From NCBI RefSeq assembly GCF_014195445.1, contig NZ_JACIBT010000001.1, positions 310,001-374,000 on the forward strand: a DNA stretch of 64,000 nucleotides, given 5' to 3'. Shown here one piece after another: positions 32,763 to 46,485 of the stretch. The notes below the pieces were generated by a model. The model searched no databases. It saw nothing but the letters and a program-made list of their open reading frames with translations, and was not told the origin of the DNA. Each line of letters starts with the position of its first letter. Within the stretch, counting starts at the first letter, position 1. The translations under genes were made by a program, and so were the position numbers. The DNA is from Garicola koreensis. GTDB taxonomy: Bacteria; Actinomycetota; Actinomycetes; Actinomycetales; Micrococcaceae.

Positions 32763-33458
32763 ATGAGTGCATCAGAGAGTGCGTCGAACAACGACCAGAC
32801 AGATGTCTGGGCCGCAGTGGACCAGTACTTCATCGATCAGCTGATCGGGGAGGACCAGGTGCTGACCGCAGCGCGGGAGAGCTCCTCAGACACGCTCTTT
32901 CCGGGGATCGACGTGACCCCCAACATGGGAGCGCTGCTCTCCCTGCTGGTCCAGATCAGCGGCGCGAAGCGCATCCTGGAGATCGGCACCCTGGCCGGGT
33001 ATTCAGCCATCTGGCTGGCCCGGGCCGCCGGTCCGGCGGGGCAGGTGGTGACCTGTGAGCTGGAGGAGACCAACGCCGAGGTGGCCCAGCGGAACCTGGT
33101 GCAGGCCGGTCTGGCTGAGCGGGTGGAGATCGTCCTGGGGAAGGCGGCGGACTCCCTGCGCGCCATGATCGACCAGGGCACAGAACCGTTTGATCTGGTC
33201 TTCATCGACGCCGATAAGGAATCCAACCCGCTGTACCTGGAGGCGGCGGTCACGCTCAGCCGCCCGGGAACGGTGATCCTCATCGACAACACGGTCCGCG
33301 GCGGAGACGTCATCCAGCAGGACTCCGACGATGAGGCCACCCTGGGCACCCGAAAGCTGATCGAGGCGATCGGAGCCGATGACCGGCTCACCGCCACCTC
33401 AATGCAGACTGTGGGCCTGAAAGGGTGGGACGGCTTCACCCTGGTCCGGGTGCACTGA
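32763..33458 (+). CDS. SAM-dependent O-methyltransferase (class I, catechol/caffeoyl-CoA type)
   Basis: A 231-residue methyltransferase of family 3. The SAM loop is ILEIGTLAGYSAIWLARAA, the metal-binding acidic motif is DLVFIDADKESNPLYLE, and ILIDNTVRGGDV gives the second metal contact. It methylates hydroxyl groups of small aromatic molecules in most characterised relatives; the substrate here is unknown. It begins 10 bp after the glycosylase gene. Confidence 0.9.
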   Translation: MSASESASNNDQTDVWAAVDQYFIDQLIGEDQVLTAARESSSDTLFPGIDVTPNMGALLSLLVQISGAKRILEIGTLAGYSAIWLARAAGPAGQVVTCELEETNAEVAQRNLVQAGLAERVEIVLGKAADSLRAMIDQGTEPFDLVFIDADKESNPLYLEAAVTLSRPGTVILIDNTVRGGDVIQQDSDDEATLGTRKLIEAIGADDRLTATSMQTVGLKGWDGFTLVRVH

Positions 33459-33523
33459 CCCCAGTGCAGGCTCTGATCGAGCGCAGACTCTGATGCGCCC
33501 CACAGGCCAGCGGGCCGCGATCC

Positions 33524-33889
33524 TCAGGATGCTGCCCACCGCAGAGCCTCATCCTCCTCACCGGTGCTGAACACTTTGGTCTCCAGCCCGGAGAGGAGCC
33601 TGTCACTGGTCTCCACCATGGTCTCGATCCACCCCGCCTCAGTGACGACGGCGGCCCTGTGGAACTGGTCCAGGCTGCCCAAGCTCTTCAGCGCCGTCAT
33701 CAGGTCCTCAGCGACTGCCCCAGCACTGATCGACTCGCGATCAAGAAGGTTCACATACACCGAGACACGTTCGTGACGCTCCAGGGCTTCACGCAGCGCC
33801 GAGGTGACGGCCTCCCAGTCCTTCTTCTCCACACTGCCGCTGGCACGGACAGCGACGAGGTCCTCCGACGACTCCAGAAATTCAATCAT
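33524..33889 (-). CDS. SpoIIAA/STAS-like protein
   Basis: A 121-residue protein resembling the SpoIIAA-like family: a start LESSEDLVAVRASGSVEKKD, VSVYVNLLDRESISAGAVAED, then FHRAAVVTEAGWIETMVETS. The ATG at 33889 follows AGGAG by 8 bases; the frame upstream to 34024 is not conserved. Relatives are small, soluble proteins of unclear role, sometimes membrane-associated. It is divergent from the helicase gene. Confidence 0.75.
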   Translation of the reverse strand: MIEFLESSEDLVAVRASGSVEKKDWEAVTSALREALERHERVSVYVNLLDRESISAGAVAEDLMTALKSLGSLDQFHRAAVVTEAGWIETMVETSDRLLSGLETKVFSTGEEDEALRWAAS

Positions 33890-34076
33890 CTCTGCACTCC
33901 TGTCAGGGTGGGCGCGTACGCACTGCGCGTGTGCGTCACGGTAGTCACCGCCGCAGGCGGCAGACAAGACCTCGAGAACTGGGGTGTGCTTACTGCTCTG
34001 CCTGAGGAGCAGCACACGTCTCACTGCCCTGTATTGGGTACGTCACCTTCCGTTTACCGGGGTAGGAGTAGTATTG

Positions 34077-34086
34077 ATTGATCAAT
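34077..34086. promoter_or_regulatory. ATTGATCAAT palindrome upstream of the helicase gene
   Basis: A 10-bp perfect palindrome lies three bases after a TAGTAT (34069-34074) that could serve as a -10 element, 31 bp before the helicase start. It is AT-rich in a GC-rich genome and placed where a repressor site would be. Confidence 0.3.
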
Positions 34087-34117
34087 TTTCGCCAGATCGA
34101 GAGTTCACCCACCATCA

Positions 34118-36448
34118 ATGACTGACACGAACGCACCGGCCAGCGGGGCCGCGCTGAACGAGAACGGGCACGGCGAGCACGACGACGCCGCAGCTGAGGT
34201 GGTCATGCCGCCGCTGAATGCGGGCATCGACGAGGAGCGCGCCTATGTGGGAGCCCTCTATCGCCGTCTGGACCAACTGCGCGAGGAGGCCCGGACTCAG
34301 CTTGCCAAGGTCCGCAGCTCCGGCGCAGTGGGCACTATGCAGAACATGTCCGAGCGCGACGCCTTCGCCACCATGTATGAGGATCGGCTGGCTCAGCTCA
34401 ATGCCGTCGATGACCGGCTGGTCTTCGGCCGGCTGGACCTGGAGACTGATGAGTCCCGCTACATCGGCCGCATCGCCCTGAGCACTGAGTCCCGGCAGCG
34501 GCTCATGCTGGACTGGCGGGCACCTGAGGCGGGAGTCTTCTACCAAGCCACGGCATTCGACCGTCAGGGCGTGCGGCGTCGTCGTCATCTGCTGCTCAAA
34601 CGCCGTTCGGTGCAGGGTATCGAGGACGAGGTGCTGGACCCTGCGATGCTCGAGGAAGGCACCGAGAACCACGGCGACGGCGCGCTGCTGGCCGCAGTCA
34701 CTGCCCGGCGGACCGGACAGATGGGCGACATCGTCGCCACCATCCAAGCCGAGCAGGACCGCATCATCCGAGCTGACCGGTCGGGGATCCTGGTGGTCCA
34801 AGGCGGGCCCGGCACCGGCAAGACCGCCGTTGCGCTGCACCGAGCGGCCTACCTGCTCTACACCCACCGAGAGCGGCTGAAGTCCGCCGGGGTGCTCATC
34901 GTGGGCCCCAGCTCCACCTTCATGTCCTACATCGAACGGGTGCTGCCCTCGCTGGGGGAGACCGGGGTGGTGATGTCCTCCTTGGCAGATCTCTACCCGG
35001 GAGTGCGCGGGGTGGAGGAGAGCGACCAGGCTCTCGCCGAGATCAAGGGACGGCTCGACTGGGTGCAGATCATCGCAGACGCCGTCGCTCACCGGCGGCG
35101 CACCATCGCCGAAGCGCGGCACATCGTCGTCGACGGGGTCAAGGTCAAGGTCACCCCGAAAATGATCAACCGCGGCATCGAACGAGCCAAGGCCACCGGC
35201 AAGCCCTACAACGAGGCCCGGGCCACCTTTGTGAAGGTGATGGTCAAAGAGATCGCAGACACGTTGGAAGACATCCTGGCCAATCGCTCCCAGGGCAACG
35301 AGGCGGACCGGAGCTACCTGGTCGAGGACGTGCGCAACGCTGCGCAGGTGCGCGTTCTGCTGAACCTGTGCTGGCTGCCGCGCACTCCGCAGGCGCTGCT
35401 TGAGGACCTCTACGCCAAGCCCGAGTACCTTGCCGCCGTCGCACCTCAGCTCGAGGACTCCGAACGTCAGCTGCTGCGCCGAGAGCCGGGCGCCGCCTTC
35501 ACCACGGCCGATGTGCCGCTGCTGGATGAGGCAGCAGAGCTTCTGGGCGAACTCGACGAAACTGCCGGCCGCGAAGAGGCGCGGCAGCAGGCCGCGCGGC
35601 AGAAGGATCTGGAGAACGCGCAGAAGGCGGTGGAGAACGCCGGCCCGCAGCTGGAAGAGATGGGGATCGAAGGCTTCCTCGATGCCGAAGCCGTCGCCGC
35701 GCTCAACGCAGAGACCGGGCATACGATGACCGCCGCCGAGCGCGCCGGCGTCGACCGGACCTGGACGTATGGACACGTCGTCGTCGACGAGGCCCAGGAG
35801 CTGACACCGATGCAGTGGCACATCCTGATGCGCCGGTGCCCGCTGAAGTCCTTCACCGCGGTGGGGGACACCGCCCAGGGGTCATCCCCCTCGGCGACCA
35901 CCAGCTGGAAGCAGGCCTTCGCCCCCTTCATCGACGATCGGCTGCGAGTGGAGGAGCTCACCGTCAACTACCGGACTCCACGAAATATCGTGGAGCTGGC
36001 CGAGCGCGTCGCCGAAGCCAACGGCCTGCAGACCACCCAGCTGCGCACAGTCCGTGAGGGTGACTATGAGCCGATCATCGAAACCCACCACCAGGCTGAG
36101 CATCTTGTTGCCGCCGCGACCGCCGCAGTCGCCGCTGAGCGGCAGCGGCTGGCAGAGGGGCTGATCGCCGTCATCGCCCCGGAACCGCTGGTCGGGTCCA
36201 TCCGCGAGAGCTTGGTGGAGGTCTACGGCCGACGAGTCGGTCAGGGCGCAGGGTCCATGACCCAGGACGTCGTCGCGCTGAGTGCGGCCGAAGCTAAGGG
36301 ACTGGAGTTCGACGGCGTGGTGCTCATCGAACCCGCGGAGCTTCTGGATGAGGCGGCGGGCAAAGTCGGCAGCCTCTATGTCGCCCTGACCCGCTCGACG
36401 CAGTCCCTGCGGGTGCTCGCCGCGCGAGACCTGCCGGCAGGATTCTGA
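34118..36448 (+). CDS. HelD/HelR-type UvrD-like helicase (RNA polymerase recycling)
   Basis: A 776-residue superfamily 1 ATPase of the HelD class, which pries stalled RNA polymerase from DNA; some actinobacterial members (HelR) protect against rifamycins. Order: an N-terminal antiparallel coiled-coil arm (about 38-100); 1A domain with Walker A GGPGTGKT (229-236); a long alpha-rich insert with DNA-clamp region; Walker B VVVDEAQELTPMQWHILMRR; FTAVGDTAQGS; VNYRTPRNIVELAE; and the C-terminal LYVALTRSTQSLRVL. It is soluble. It is transcribed toward tyrS, 32 bp away. Confidence 0.9.
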   Translation: MTDTNAPASGAALNENGHGEHDDAAAEVVMPPLNAGIDEERAYVGALYRRLDQLREEARTQLAKVRSSGAVGTMQNMSERDAFATMYEDRLAQLNAVDDRLVFGRLDLETDESRYIGRIALSTESRQRLMLDWRAPEAGVFYQATAFDRQGVRRRRHLLLKRRSVQGIEDEVLDPAMLEEGTENHGDGALLAAVTARRTGQMGDIVATIQAEQDRIIRADRSGILVVQGGPGTGKTAVALHRAAYLLYTHRERLKSAGVLIVGPSSTFMSYIERVLPSLGETGVVMSSLADLYPGVRGVEESDQALAEIKGRLDWVQIIADAVAHRRRTIAEARHIVVDGVKVKVTPKMINRGIERAKATGKPYNEARATFVKVMVKEIADTLEDILANRSQGNEADRSYLVEDVRNAAQVRVLLNLCWLPRTPQALLEDLYAKPEYLAAVAPQLEDSERQLLRREPGAAFTTADVPLLDEAAELLGELDETAGREEARQQAARQKDLENAQKAVENAGPQLEEMGIEGFLDAEAVAALNAETGHTMTAAERAGVDRTWTYGHVVVDEAQELTPMQWHILMRRCPLKSFTAVGDTAQGSSPSATTSWKQAFAPFIDDRLRVEELTVNYRTPRNIVELAERVAEANGLQTTQLRTVREGDYEPIIETHHQAEHLVAAATAAVAAERQRLAEGLIAVIAPEPLVGSIRESLVEVYGRRVGQGAGSMTQDVVALSAAEAKGLEFDGVVLIEPAELLDEAAGKVGSLYVALTRSTQSLRVLAARDLPAGF

Positions 36449-36480
36449 GACCTTCGATGATTCTGCGGTAACGTGTTTTC

Positions 36481-37797
36481 GTGACCGACAACAGCCCGAA
36501 CCCCGCTCTGGCCCAGCAGCGCAACGACTCCAGCTTCGACAACATCCTCCAAGAGTTGAAGTGGCGCGAACTGGTGCATGTATCCACTGATGAGGACGCC
36601 CTGGAAGAGGCGCTGGCCGGGGAACCGGTCACCTACTACTGCGGGTTCGACCCCACGGCAGCCTCGCTGCACCTGGGGCACCTGGTGCAGCTGCTGACGA
36701 TGCGCCGCATTCAGTTGGCTGGGCACAAACCGCTGGGGCTGGTCGGTGGGGCCACTGGGCTCATCGGCGATCCCCGACAGTCGGGTGAACGGGTGCTCAA
36801 CACCCCTGAGACTGTCTCCGGGTGGGTCAGGCAGTTACAGGATCAGGTCCGGCACTACATCTCGTTCGACGGTCCCCACGCCGCCCAGATGGTCAACAAT
36901 TTGGACTGGTGGCAGGGTGTGGGCGCCTTGGAGATGCTGCGCGACATCGGCAAGCACTTCCGGGTGGGCACCATGGTCAAAAAGGACATTATCGCCAAGC
37001 GGCTGAACTCTGATGAGGGCATCTCCTACACCGAACTGAGCTACCAGGTCCTGCAGGGCTATGACTTTCTTCAGCTCTACCGCGACTACCACTGCACCAT
37101 GCAGTTCGGCGGCTCCGACCAGTGGGGCAACCTCACCGCCGGCACCGAACTGGTCAGACGCGCCGAAGGCGCGCACGTCCACGCTCTGGGCACCCCGCTG
37201 ATCACCAACTCCGATGGGACGAAGTTCGGCAAATCAGAGGGCAACGCGATCTGGCTCGACGCCGAGCTCTGCTCGCCCTACGCCTTCTACCAGTTCTGGC
37301 TCAACACGGCCGATGCTGATGTGGTGGATCGGCTGAAGGTCTTCACCTTCCGCACCCGCGATGAGATTGAGCAGCTGGGCCGGGCTGTTGAGGACGCGCC
37401 GTTCAAGCGCGAGGCGCAGCGTGCCCTGGCATGGGACGTCACCGCTCTGGTGCACGGAGAGGCCGCCACCGAGAAGGTGATAGCTGCCTCGCAGGCGATC
37501 TTCGGCGGAGGCGATCTTGCTCAGATCGACGAACCCACTCTGCAGGCGATCGCTGAGGAGCTTCCCACCGCGGAGCTGAGGATCCAGGATGCCACCCCGG
37601 TGGCGCTGCTGACCCAGACGGAGCTGGTGGCCAGCAAGTCGGAGGCGCGCAGGACCATCAAGGACGGCGGCCTCTACGTCAACAACCACACGGTCGCCGA
37701 CAGCGAGAGTCCCGTTGAAGAGTCCCACTGGCTGCACGGCAAGTATCTGCTGGTGCGCCGGGGCAAGAAGAGCCTGGCTCTGATCAGCAGGGCCTAA
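36481..37797 (+). CDS. tyrS: Tyrosine-tRNA ligase
   Basis: A 438-residue class I synthetase. It has YYCGFDPTAASLHLGHLVQL (HIGH-like HLGH), the tyrosine pocket around YDFLQLYRDYHCTMQFGGSDQWGN (split over two stretches), the KMSKS-like KFGKSEG, and a C-terminal S4 domain (ASKSEARRTIKDGGLYVNN). The start is GTG 36481 without an evident Shine-Dalgarno. The rRNA operon follows directly. Confidence 0.97.
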   Translation: MTDNSPNPALAQQRNDSSFDNILQELKWRELVHVSTDEDALEEALAGEPVTYYCGFDPTAASLHLGHLVQLLTMRRIQLAGHKPLGLVGGATGLIGDPRQSGERVLNTPETVSGWVRQLQDQVRHYISFDGPHAAQMVNNLDWWQGVGALEMLRDIGKHFRVGTMVKKDIIAKRLNSDEGISYTELSYQVLQGYDFLQLYRDYHCTMQFGGSDQWGNLTAGTELVRRAEGAHVHALGTPLITNSDGTKFGKSEGNAIWLDAELCSPYAFYQFWLNTADADVVDRLKVFTFRTRDEIEQLGRAVEDAPFKREAQRALAWDVTALVHGEAATEKVIAASQAIFGGGDLAQIDEPTLQAIAEELPTAELRIQDATPVALLTQTELVASKSEARRTIKDGGLYVNNHTVADSESPVEESHWLHGKYLLVRRGKKSLALISRA

Positions 37798-37800
37798 GTC

Positions 37801-37847
37801 ACACTGTCGCCCCAGATCAGCGCGATCTGGGAGGCAAAGAACAGTGT
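37801..37847 (+). terminator. Nested hairpin after tyrS
   Basis: The outer arms ACACTGT (37801-37807) and ACAGTGT (37841-37847) enclose CCCAGATC (37811-37818) and GATCTGGG (37824-37831). It starts 4 bases after the tyrS stop and ends before the rRNA promoter, which fits a terminator insulating the rRNA operon. Confidence 0.65.
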
Positions 37848-37870
37848 GGTGAGCATCACCCGAAAGTGGT

Positions 37871-37900
37871 TTGCGTGGGCACTTCAGGTGTGTGTAAAGT
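37871..37900 (+). promoter_or_regulatory. rRNA operon promoter
   Basis: TTGCGT (37871-37876) and TAAAGT (37895-37900) are separated by 18 bases, a good match to a vegetative sigma promoter. It is about 400 bp ahead of the 16S gene, as is usual for actinobacterial rrn operons with long leaders. Confidence 0.65.
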
Positions 37901-38302
37901 AGCTGACTGTGCCCAGGGCAGAGCCCGGGACACAATCAGGGGTGATTCACCCCGCAACCACTTTTCGAGGTCTGATCCTTGATGGGTGTGCCCAGTTCGG
38001 CAAAATGCCGAATTGACAGGGTGCAGCCGGAAGGGTAACTTAGAGAAGTTGCTCCGGAGCGATTCAGAGGGTTTCTTCTGATGGTGCCGGCAGCGCCCGC
38101 AGCTTGAGAACTCAATAGCGTACCAAGTTTATTGATACCAAATTTTAATTGGTAGACGTAACGCCTACACCCCCGTGTAGTGCGTTACGACATTGCCAAG
38201 GATTGATCAATAACGAGTCTTTCTTTTGGTTCCGTGAGGCCTTGTTTTTCCGGCAGGGTGGGACTGAAGAAAACTGGTTATTGTTTCTCTTTTGATAATC
38301 AT
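37901..38302 (+). other. rRNA leader with structured elements
   Basis: No gene is seen. The leader holds several potential hairpins: TTCGGC/GCCGAA near 38000; TACCAA/TTGGTA around 38136-38154; and a strong stem at 38157-38189 (CGTAACGC with GCGTTACG, continuing as CTACAC with GTGTAG, one bulged T, a CCCC loop). The stretch TTGAGAACTCAATAG (38104-38118) is typical of actinobacterial rrn leaders. These are likely processing and antitermination structures. Confidence 0.6.
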
Positions 38303-43256
<4,954 letters not shown>

Positions 43257-43527
43257 ACCATCCAAGCCCACCAGGGTTATGAGACAAGAATTGGTGAGTA
43301 TGCTCGCGTCCACTAGGCGGTCCCCAGACCACAAACCCCACACACGTTTACACGTACAGGGAACACGTATAAACACCAGGTTTAAACACCAGGTATAAAC
43401 ACATAGTGCAACACCACTGATAAAACATGACAATTAAGACATGACAGTGATGGACACGTAATAGATTTCCAACCCCCTGCCGGGCAGCAGTCACTGACTG
43501 GCTCACACAGGTGCGGGTTGGGTCAGA
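43257..43527 (+). other. 23S-5S spacer with processing arm and tandem repeat
   Basis: A 271-base spacer with no gene. Bases 43300-43314 pair with the 16S-23S spacer to enclose the 23S. Three 13-base tandem units, TATAAACACCAGG, TTTAAACACCAGG and TATAAACACATAG, fill 43368-43406. The stretch is AT-richer than the surrounding sequence. Confidence 0.7.
43368..43406 (+). repeat. Three 13-bp tandem repeats in the 23S-5S spacer
   Basis: Units at 43368-43380, 43381-43393 and 43394-43406 share the consensus TWTAAACACCAGG; the third diverges in its last four bases. The count is likely variable between rRNA copies. Confidence 0.75.
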
Positions 43528-43646
43528 GTTACGGTGGTCATAGCGTGGGGGAAACGCCCGGTCCCATCCCGAACCCGGAAGCTAAGACCCACAGCGCCGA
43601 TGGTACTGCACCCGAGAGAGTGTGGGAGAGTAGGACACCGCCGGAC
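43528..43646 (+). rRNA. rrf: 5S ribosomal RNA
   Basis: About 119 bases beginning GTTACGGTGGTCATAGCG and containing CGGTCCCATCCCGAACCCGG and the 3' region GAGAGTAGGACACCGCCGGAC. It is third in the operon, with a terminator 14 bases later. Confidence 0.95.
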
Positions 43647-43659
43647 ACACATTAAAGAG

Positions 43660-43700
43660 GACCCCTGGTCTCTGCAACGGCGCAGCGACCAGGGGTCTTT
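43660..43700 (+). terminator. rRNA operon terminator
   Basis: The arms GACCCCTGGTC (43660-43670) and GACCAGGGGTC (43687-43697) form an 11-bp GC-rich stem followed by TTTC. It lies just after the 5S gene. Confidence 0.85.
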
Positions 43701-43769
43701 CGCTGTCTGGACCGCCACCGACTGCCCGCCGCCTGCCGCGGCGTCACTGGTGACAGGTATTCTGATGAC

Positions 43770-44636
43770 GTGACGAAAAGAGATCCATCGATGAACCCAG
43801 AAGCTCGTCGGGAGCCGCCGCCCCGCAACCCCAGCGACCTCAGACGCTCCAACAGCGAGGACCGCGGCCGGTCCCCGGAGATCGACGACGACGTCACTGG
43901 TAAGGAACTTGATCGAGAGTCCGCACGTCAGCTGGGCACGCTGAATGACTCCAACCGCACCTGGGTCGCCAAACACCTGGTGATGGCAGGCCGCCTCATG
44001 GACCTGGACCCACAGCTGGCCCTGGAGCACGCACTGGCCGCATCCCGCAGGGGCGGTCGACTGGCACTGGTGCGGGAGGCAGTGGGCCTGGTCGCCTACG
44101 AGGCCGGGGACTATGCTGAAGCGCTGCGCGAGCTTCGCACCTATCGCCGCATCAGCGGCGACCAGACGCACCTGGCCGTCATGGCAGACTGCCTGCGCGG
44201 ACTCGGCAAACCCGATAAGGCGATGGAACTTGCCCAGGAGCCCGAAGCGCAGCAGCTGACGGGATCTGCACGTGCCGAACTCGCCATGGTGGTCGCCGGC
44301 GTCCACCAAGACCGCGGTGACTATGCTGCTGCCGTGCGGGCACTGGAGGTCCCGGAGCTGGACATCAACCGGGCCTACAGCTTCAGCCCGCGACTCTTCG
44401 GCCTCTACGCGGACTGCCTTGAGCAGGTGGGCCGCAGCGAGGAGGCGCAGAAGTGGCACCGACGAGTCGGTGTGGCGGAGCAGGCTCTGGGAATGGGCGC
44501 GTTCGAGCAGCCGGAGATCTTAGACTTCGGCGAGGAGGACGAAGCCTCCGCACTGCCGCAGGCCAAAGACGTCGTCGCCGATTCGCCTGCACACAGTGCC
44601 CGCGGAGGTCACCCAGCAGACCGCAGGGGGAACTAG
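43770..44636 (+). CDS. TPR-like conserved actinobacterial protein
   Basis: A 288-residue protein. The first 45 residues are polar and disordered; residues 60-240 form helical TPR-like repeats (VREAVGLVAYEAGDYAEALREL, VAGVHQDRGDYAAAVRALE, LYADCLEQVGRSEEAQKWHR). It corresponds by position to the TPR protein between tyrS and the HAD gene in Mycobacterium. A TATTCT element 7 bases before the GTG suggests a leaderless transcript; ATG 43791 is an alternative. Its role is unknown. Confidence 0.8.
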   Translation: MTKRDPSMNPEARREPPPRNPSDLRRSNSEDRGRSPEIDDDVTGKELDRESARQLGTLNDSNRTWVAKHLVMAGRLMDLDPQLALEHALAASRRGGRLALVREAVGLVAYEAGDYAEALRELRTYRRISGDQTHLAVMADCLRGLGKPDKAMELAQEPEAQQLTGSARAELAMVVAGVHQDRGDYAAAVRALEVPELDINRAYSFSPRLFGLYADCLEQVGRSEEAQKWHRRVGVAEQALGMGAFEQPEILDFGEEDEASALPQAKDVVADSPAHSARGGHPADRRGN

Positions 44637-44640
44637 AGAC

Positions 44641-45447
44641 GTGGCGCTGATTGACCATCACGACGCTGTGCTGTTCGACCTTGACGGCGTCCTCTATGCC
44701 GGACAGCACGCGGTGCCCGCAGCCCCGGCAGCAGTGGCGCAGCTGAGAAGCCGGGGGGTCGGCTGCGCGTTCGTCACCAATAACGCCTCGCGATCGGCAG
44801 AACAGATCGCCGCGCACCTGCAAGAGCTGAGCGTGCCCGCGCAGCCGCAGGAAGTCTTCGGCTCAGCACCAGCAGCAGTGGCGATGCTGCTCCAGGACGT
44901 CCCACCCCCAGCACGGGTACTGGTCACCGGAAGCGACTCGCTGCGCCGGCTGGTCGAGGAGGCTGGCTACAGCCTCGCAGATTCCGCACACGGCCACCCT
45001 GACGCCGTCATCCAGGGGTTCGACCCAGGTGTGGGCTGGACCGACCTGGCAGAGGCCTCCTACGCCATCAACCAGGGTGCAGTATGGATCGCAACCAACC
45101 TGGATCGCAGCGTGCCCCGGGAACGCGGACTGGCACCAGCAAATGGCGCGCTGGTCGAAGCAGTCGGCTTCGCCACCGGCATTCGCCCCAAGGCGGCCGG
45201 AAAGCCCGAACCAGTGATGTTCCTGCAGGCGGCTGAAGCCCTCGGGGCCCGGCGGCCGTTGGTGGTCGGAGACCGCCTGGACACCGACGTGCTGGGCGGG
45301 AACCGCGCCGGCTTCACCACGGCCCTGGTGCTCACCGGAGCCACCACAGCCGCTGAAGCCGCAGCCTCCACCGCAGAGCAGCGGCCCGACGTCGTCCTGG
45401 AGACCCTCCAGGACCTCTTCACCGACCAGCACCGGGAACTGCCATGA
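44641..45447 (+). CDS. HAD-IIA family phosphatase
   Basis: A 268-residue HAD hydrolase of the NagD/phosphoglycolate-phosphatase subgroup. Motif I is DAVLFDLDGVLYAG, motif II FVTNNASRSAEQIAAHL, motif III KPEPVMFL, and motif IV VGDRLDTDVLGGNRAG. The start is taken as GTG 44641, after a GGGGGA element; an ATG at 44596 would extend into the preceding gene. It is in the conserved block before tlyA. Confidence 0.9.
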   Translation: MALIDHHDAVLFDLDGVLYAGQHAVPAAPAAVAQLRSRGVGCAFVTNNASRSAEQIAAHLQELSVPAQPQEVFGSAPAAVAMLLQDVPPPARVLVTGSDSLRRLVEEAGYSLADSAHGHPDAVIQGFDPGVGWTDLAEASYAINQGAVWIATNLDRSVPRERGLAPANGALVEAVGFATGIRPKAAGKPEPVMFLQAAEALGARRPLVVGDRLDTDVLGGNRAGFTTALVLTGATTAAEAAASTAEQRPDVVLETLQDLFTDQHRELP

Positions 45448-45644
45448 GCCGCACACCGGAGGAACCCGGAGAGCCAGCGACCGAAACAGCCGAGCAGCCA
45501 GCGTCTTCGCAGCAGCAGCCGGGGCAGCAGTCGCCGGAGCTGGAGCAGGAACTCACCCTGGAGCAGCTTGATGCGCACATCACAGAGGCAGAAGGGCTGC
45601 ATAAGGACCTCAGCGCGCGTCTAGACTCCATTCCACGGGACTGA
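45444..45644 (+). CDS. Small conserved Gln/Glu-rich protein
   Basis: A 66-residue protein starting in ATGA overlap with the HAD gene and ending one base before tlyA. The first half is low-complexity (Gln/Pro/Glu), and the second half (ELTLEQLDAHITEAEGLHKD) is a probable short helix or coiled coil. A similarly placed small protein occurs between the HAD gene and tlyA in Mycobacterium. Function is unknown. Confidence 0.75.
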   Translation: MSRTPEEPGEPATETAEQPASSQQQPGQQSPELEQELTLEQLDAHITEAEGLHKDLSARLDSIPRD

Positions 45645-45645
45645 C

Positions 45646-46485
45646 ATGAGCCCGCGTCTGGACAAGGAGATGGTCTCCCGCGGGCTCGCCACCAGCCGCA
45701 CCCGGGCCGCCCAGCAGATCAGCGCCGGAGAGGTCCAGGTCGATGGACGCAGCGGCGTCAAAGCCTCAACCGCAGTCACCGCCGCCGCGCACATCACCGT
45801 CTCAGCACAGGACCAGTGGGTCAGCCGTGCAGCCCATAAGCTGCTCGGCGCCCTGGAGCTGTTTCCGAGCGTCGACCCCGCAGGGATGCGCTGTCTGGAT
45901 GCCGGAGCCTCCACAGGCGGGTTCACCCAGGTGCTGCTCGCACAGGGGGCGAAGCATGTGACCGCTGCTGATGTGGGCCATGACCAGCTGGCACCACAGC
46001 TGCGCGAACACCCACGAGTGAGCAGCTGTGAAGGAACCAATCTGCGCTACGTGAAGCCCGGAGACCTCGGTGAGCCCTTCGGCCTGATCGTCGCCGACCT
46101 CTCCTTCATCTCGCTGCGACTGGTGCTGAGCCCCCTAGCGGGCCTGGCGGCCGAGGGCGCAGCCCTGCTGATCATGGTCAAACCGCAGTTCGAGGTCGGT
46201 CGTGTGCTGCTTCCGCGCACCGGGGTGGTCACCGATCCGGCCCAACGCAGAGCAGCCGTGGAATCGGTCATCGGCGCAGCAGCAGACGCAGGACTGACCA
46301 CTGTGGGCATCGCCCGGTCCCCACTTGCCGGACAGGACGGAAACGCCGAATTCTTTCTGTGCCTGTGGAAGAAAACGGCAGGTGTGTCCGCTGCGGACGA
46401 TAGGCTGTTCGGAGCCGAGCTCGACTCAGCTGACCTGGACACCGTCGACTTCAGCGACCGACAGTCACCGAAGGAGGTGCGATGA
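45646..46485 (+). CDS. tlyA: TlyA family rRNA 2'-O-methyltransferase
   Basis: A 279-residue protein with an N-terminal S4 RNA-binding domain (LDKEMVSRGLATSRTRAAQQ) and an FtsJ-like methyltransferase domain with SAM loop CLDAGASTGGFTQVLLAQGA and VADLSFISLRLVL. In Mycobacterium TlyA methylates 16S C1409 and 23S C1920 and sets capreomycin sensitivity. It is co-transcribed with nadK (ATGA overlap). Confidence 0.93.
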   Translation: MSPRLDKEMVSRGLATSRTRAAQQISAGEVQVDGRSGVKASTAVTAAAHITVSAQDQWVSRAAHKLLGALELFPSVDPAGMRCLDAGASTGGFTQVLLAQGAKHVTAADVGHDQLAPQLREHPRVSSCEGTNLRYVKPGDLGEPFGLIVADLSFISLRLVLSPLAGLAAEGAALLIMVKPQFEVGRVLLPRTGVVTDPAQRRAAVESVIGAAADAGLTTVGIARSPLAGQDGNAEFFLCLWKKTAGVSAADDRLFGAELDSADLDTVDFSDRQSPKEVR

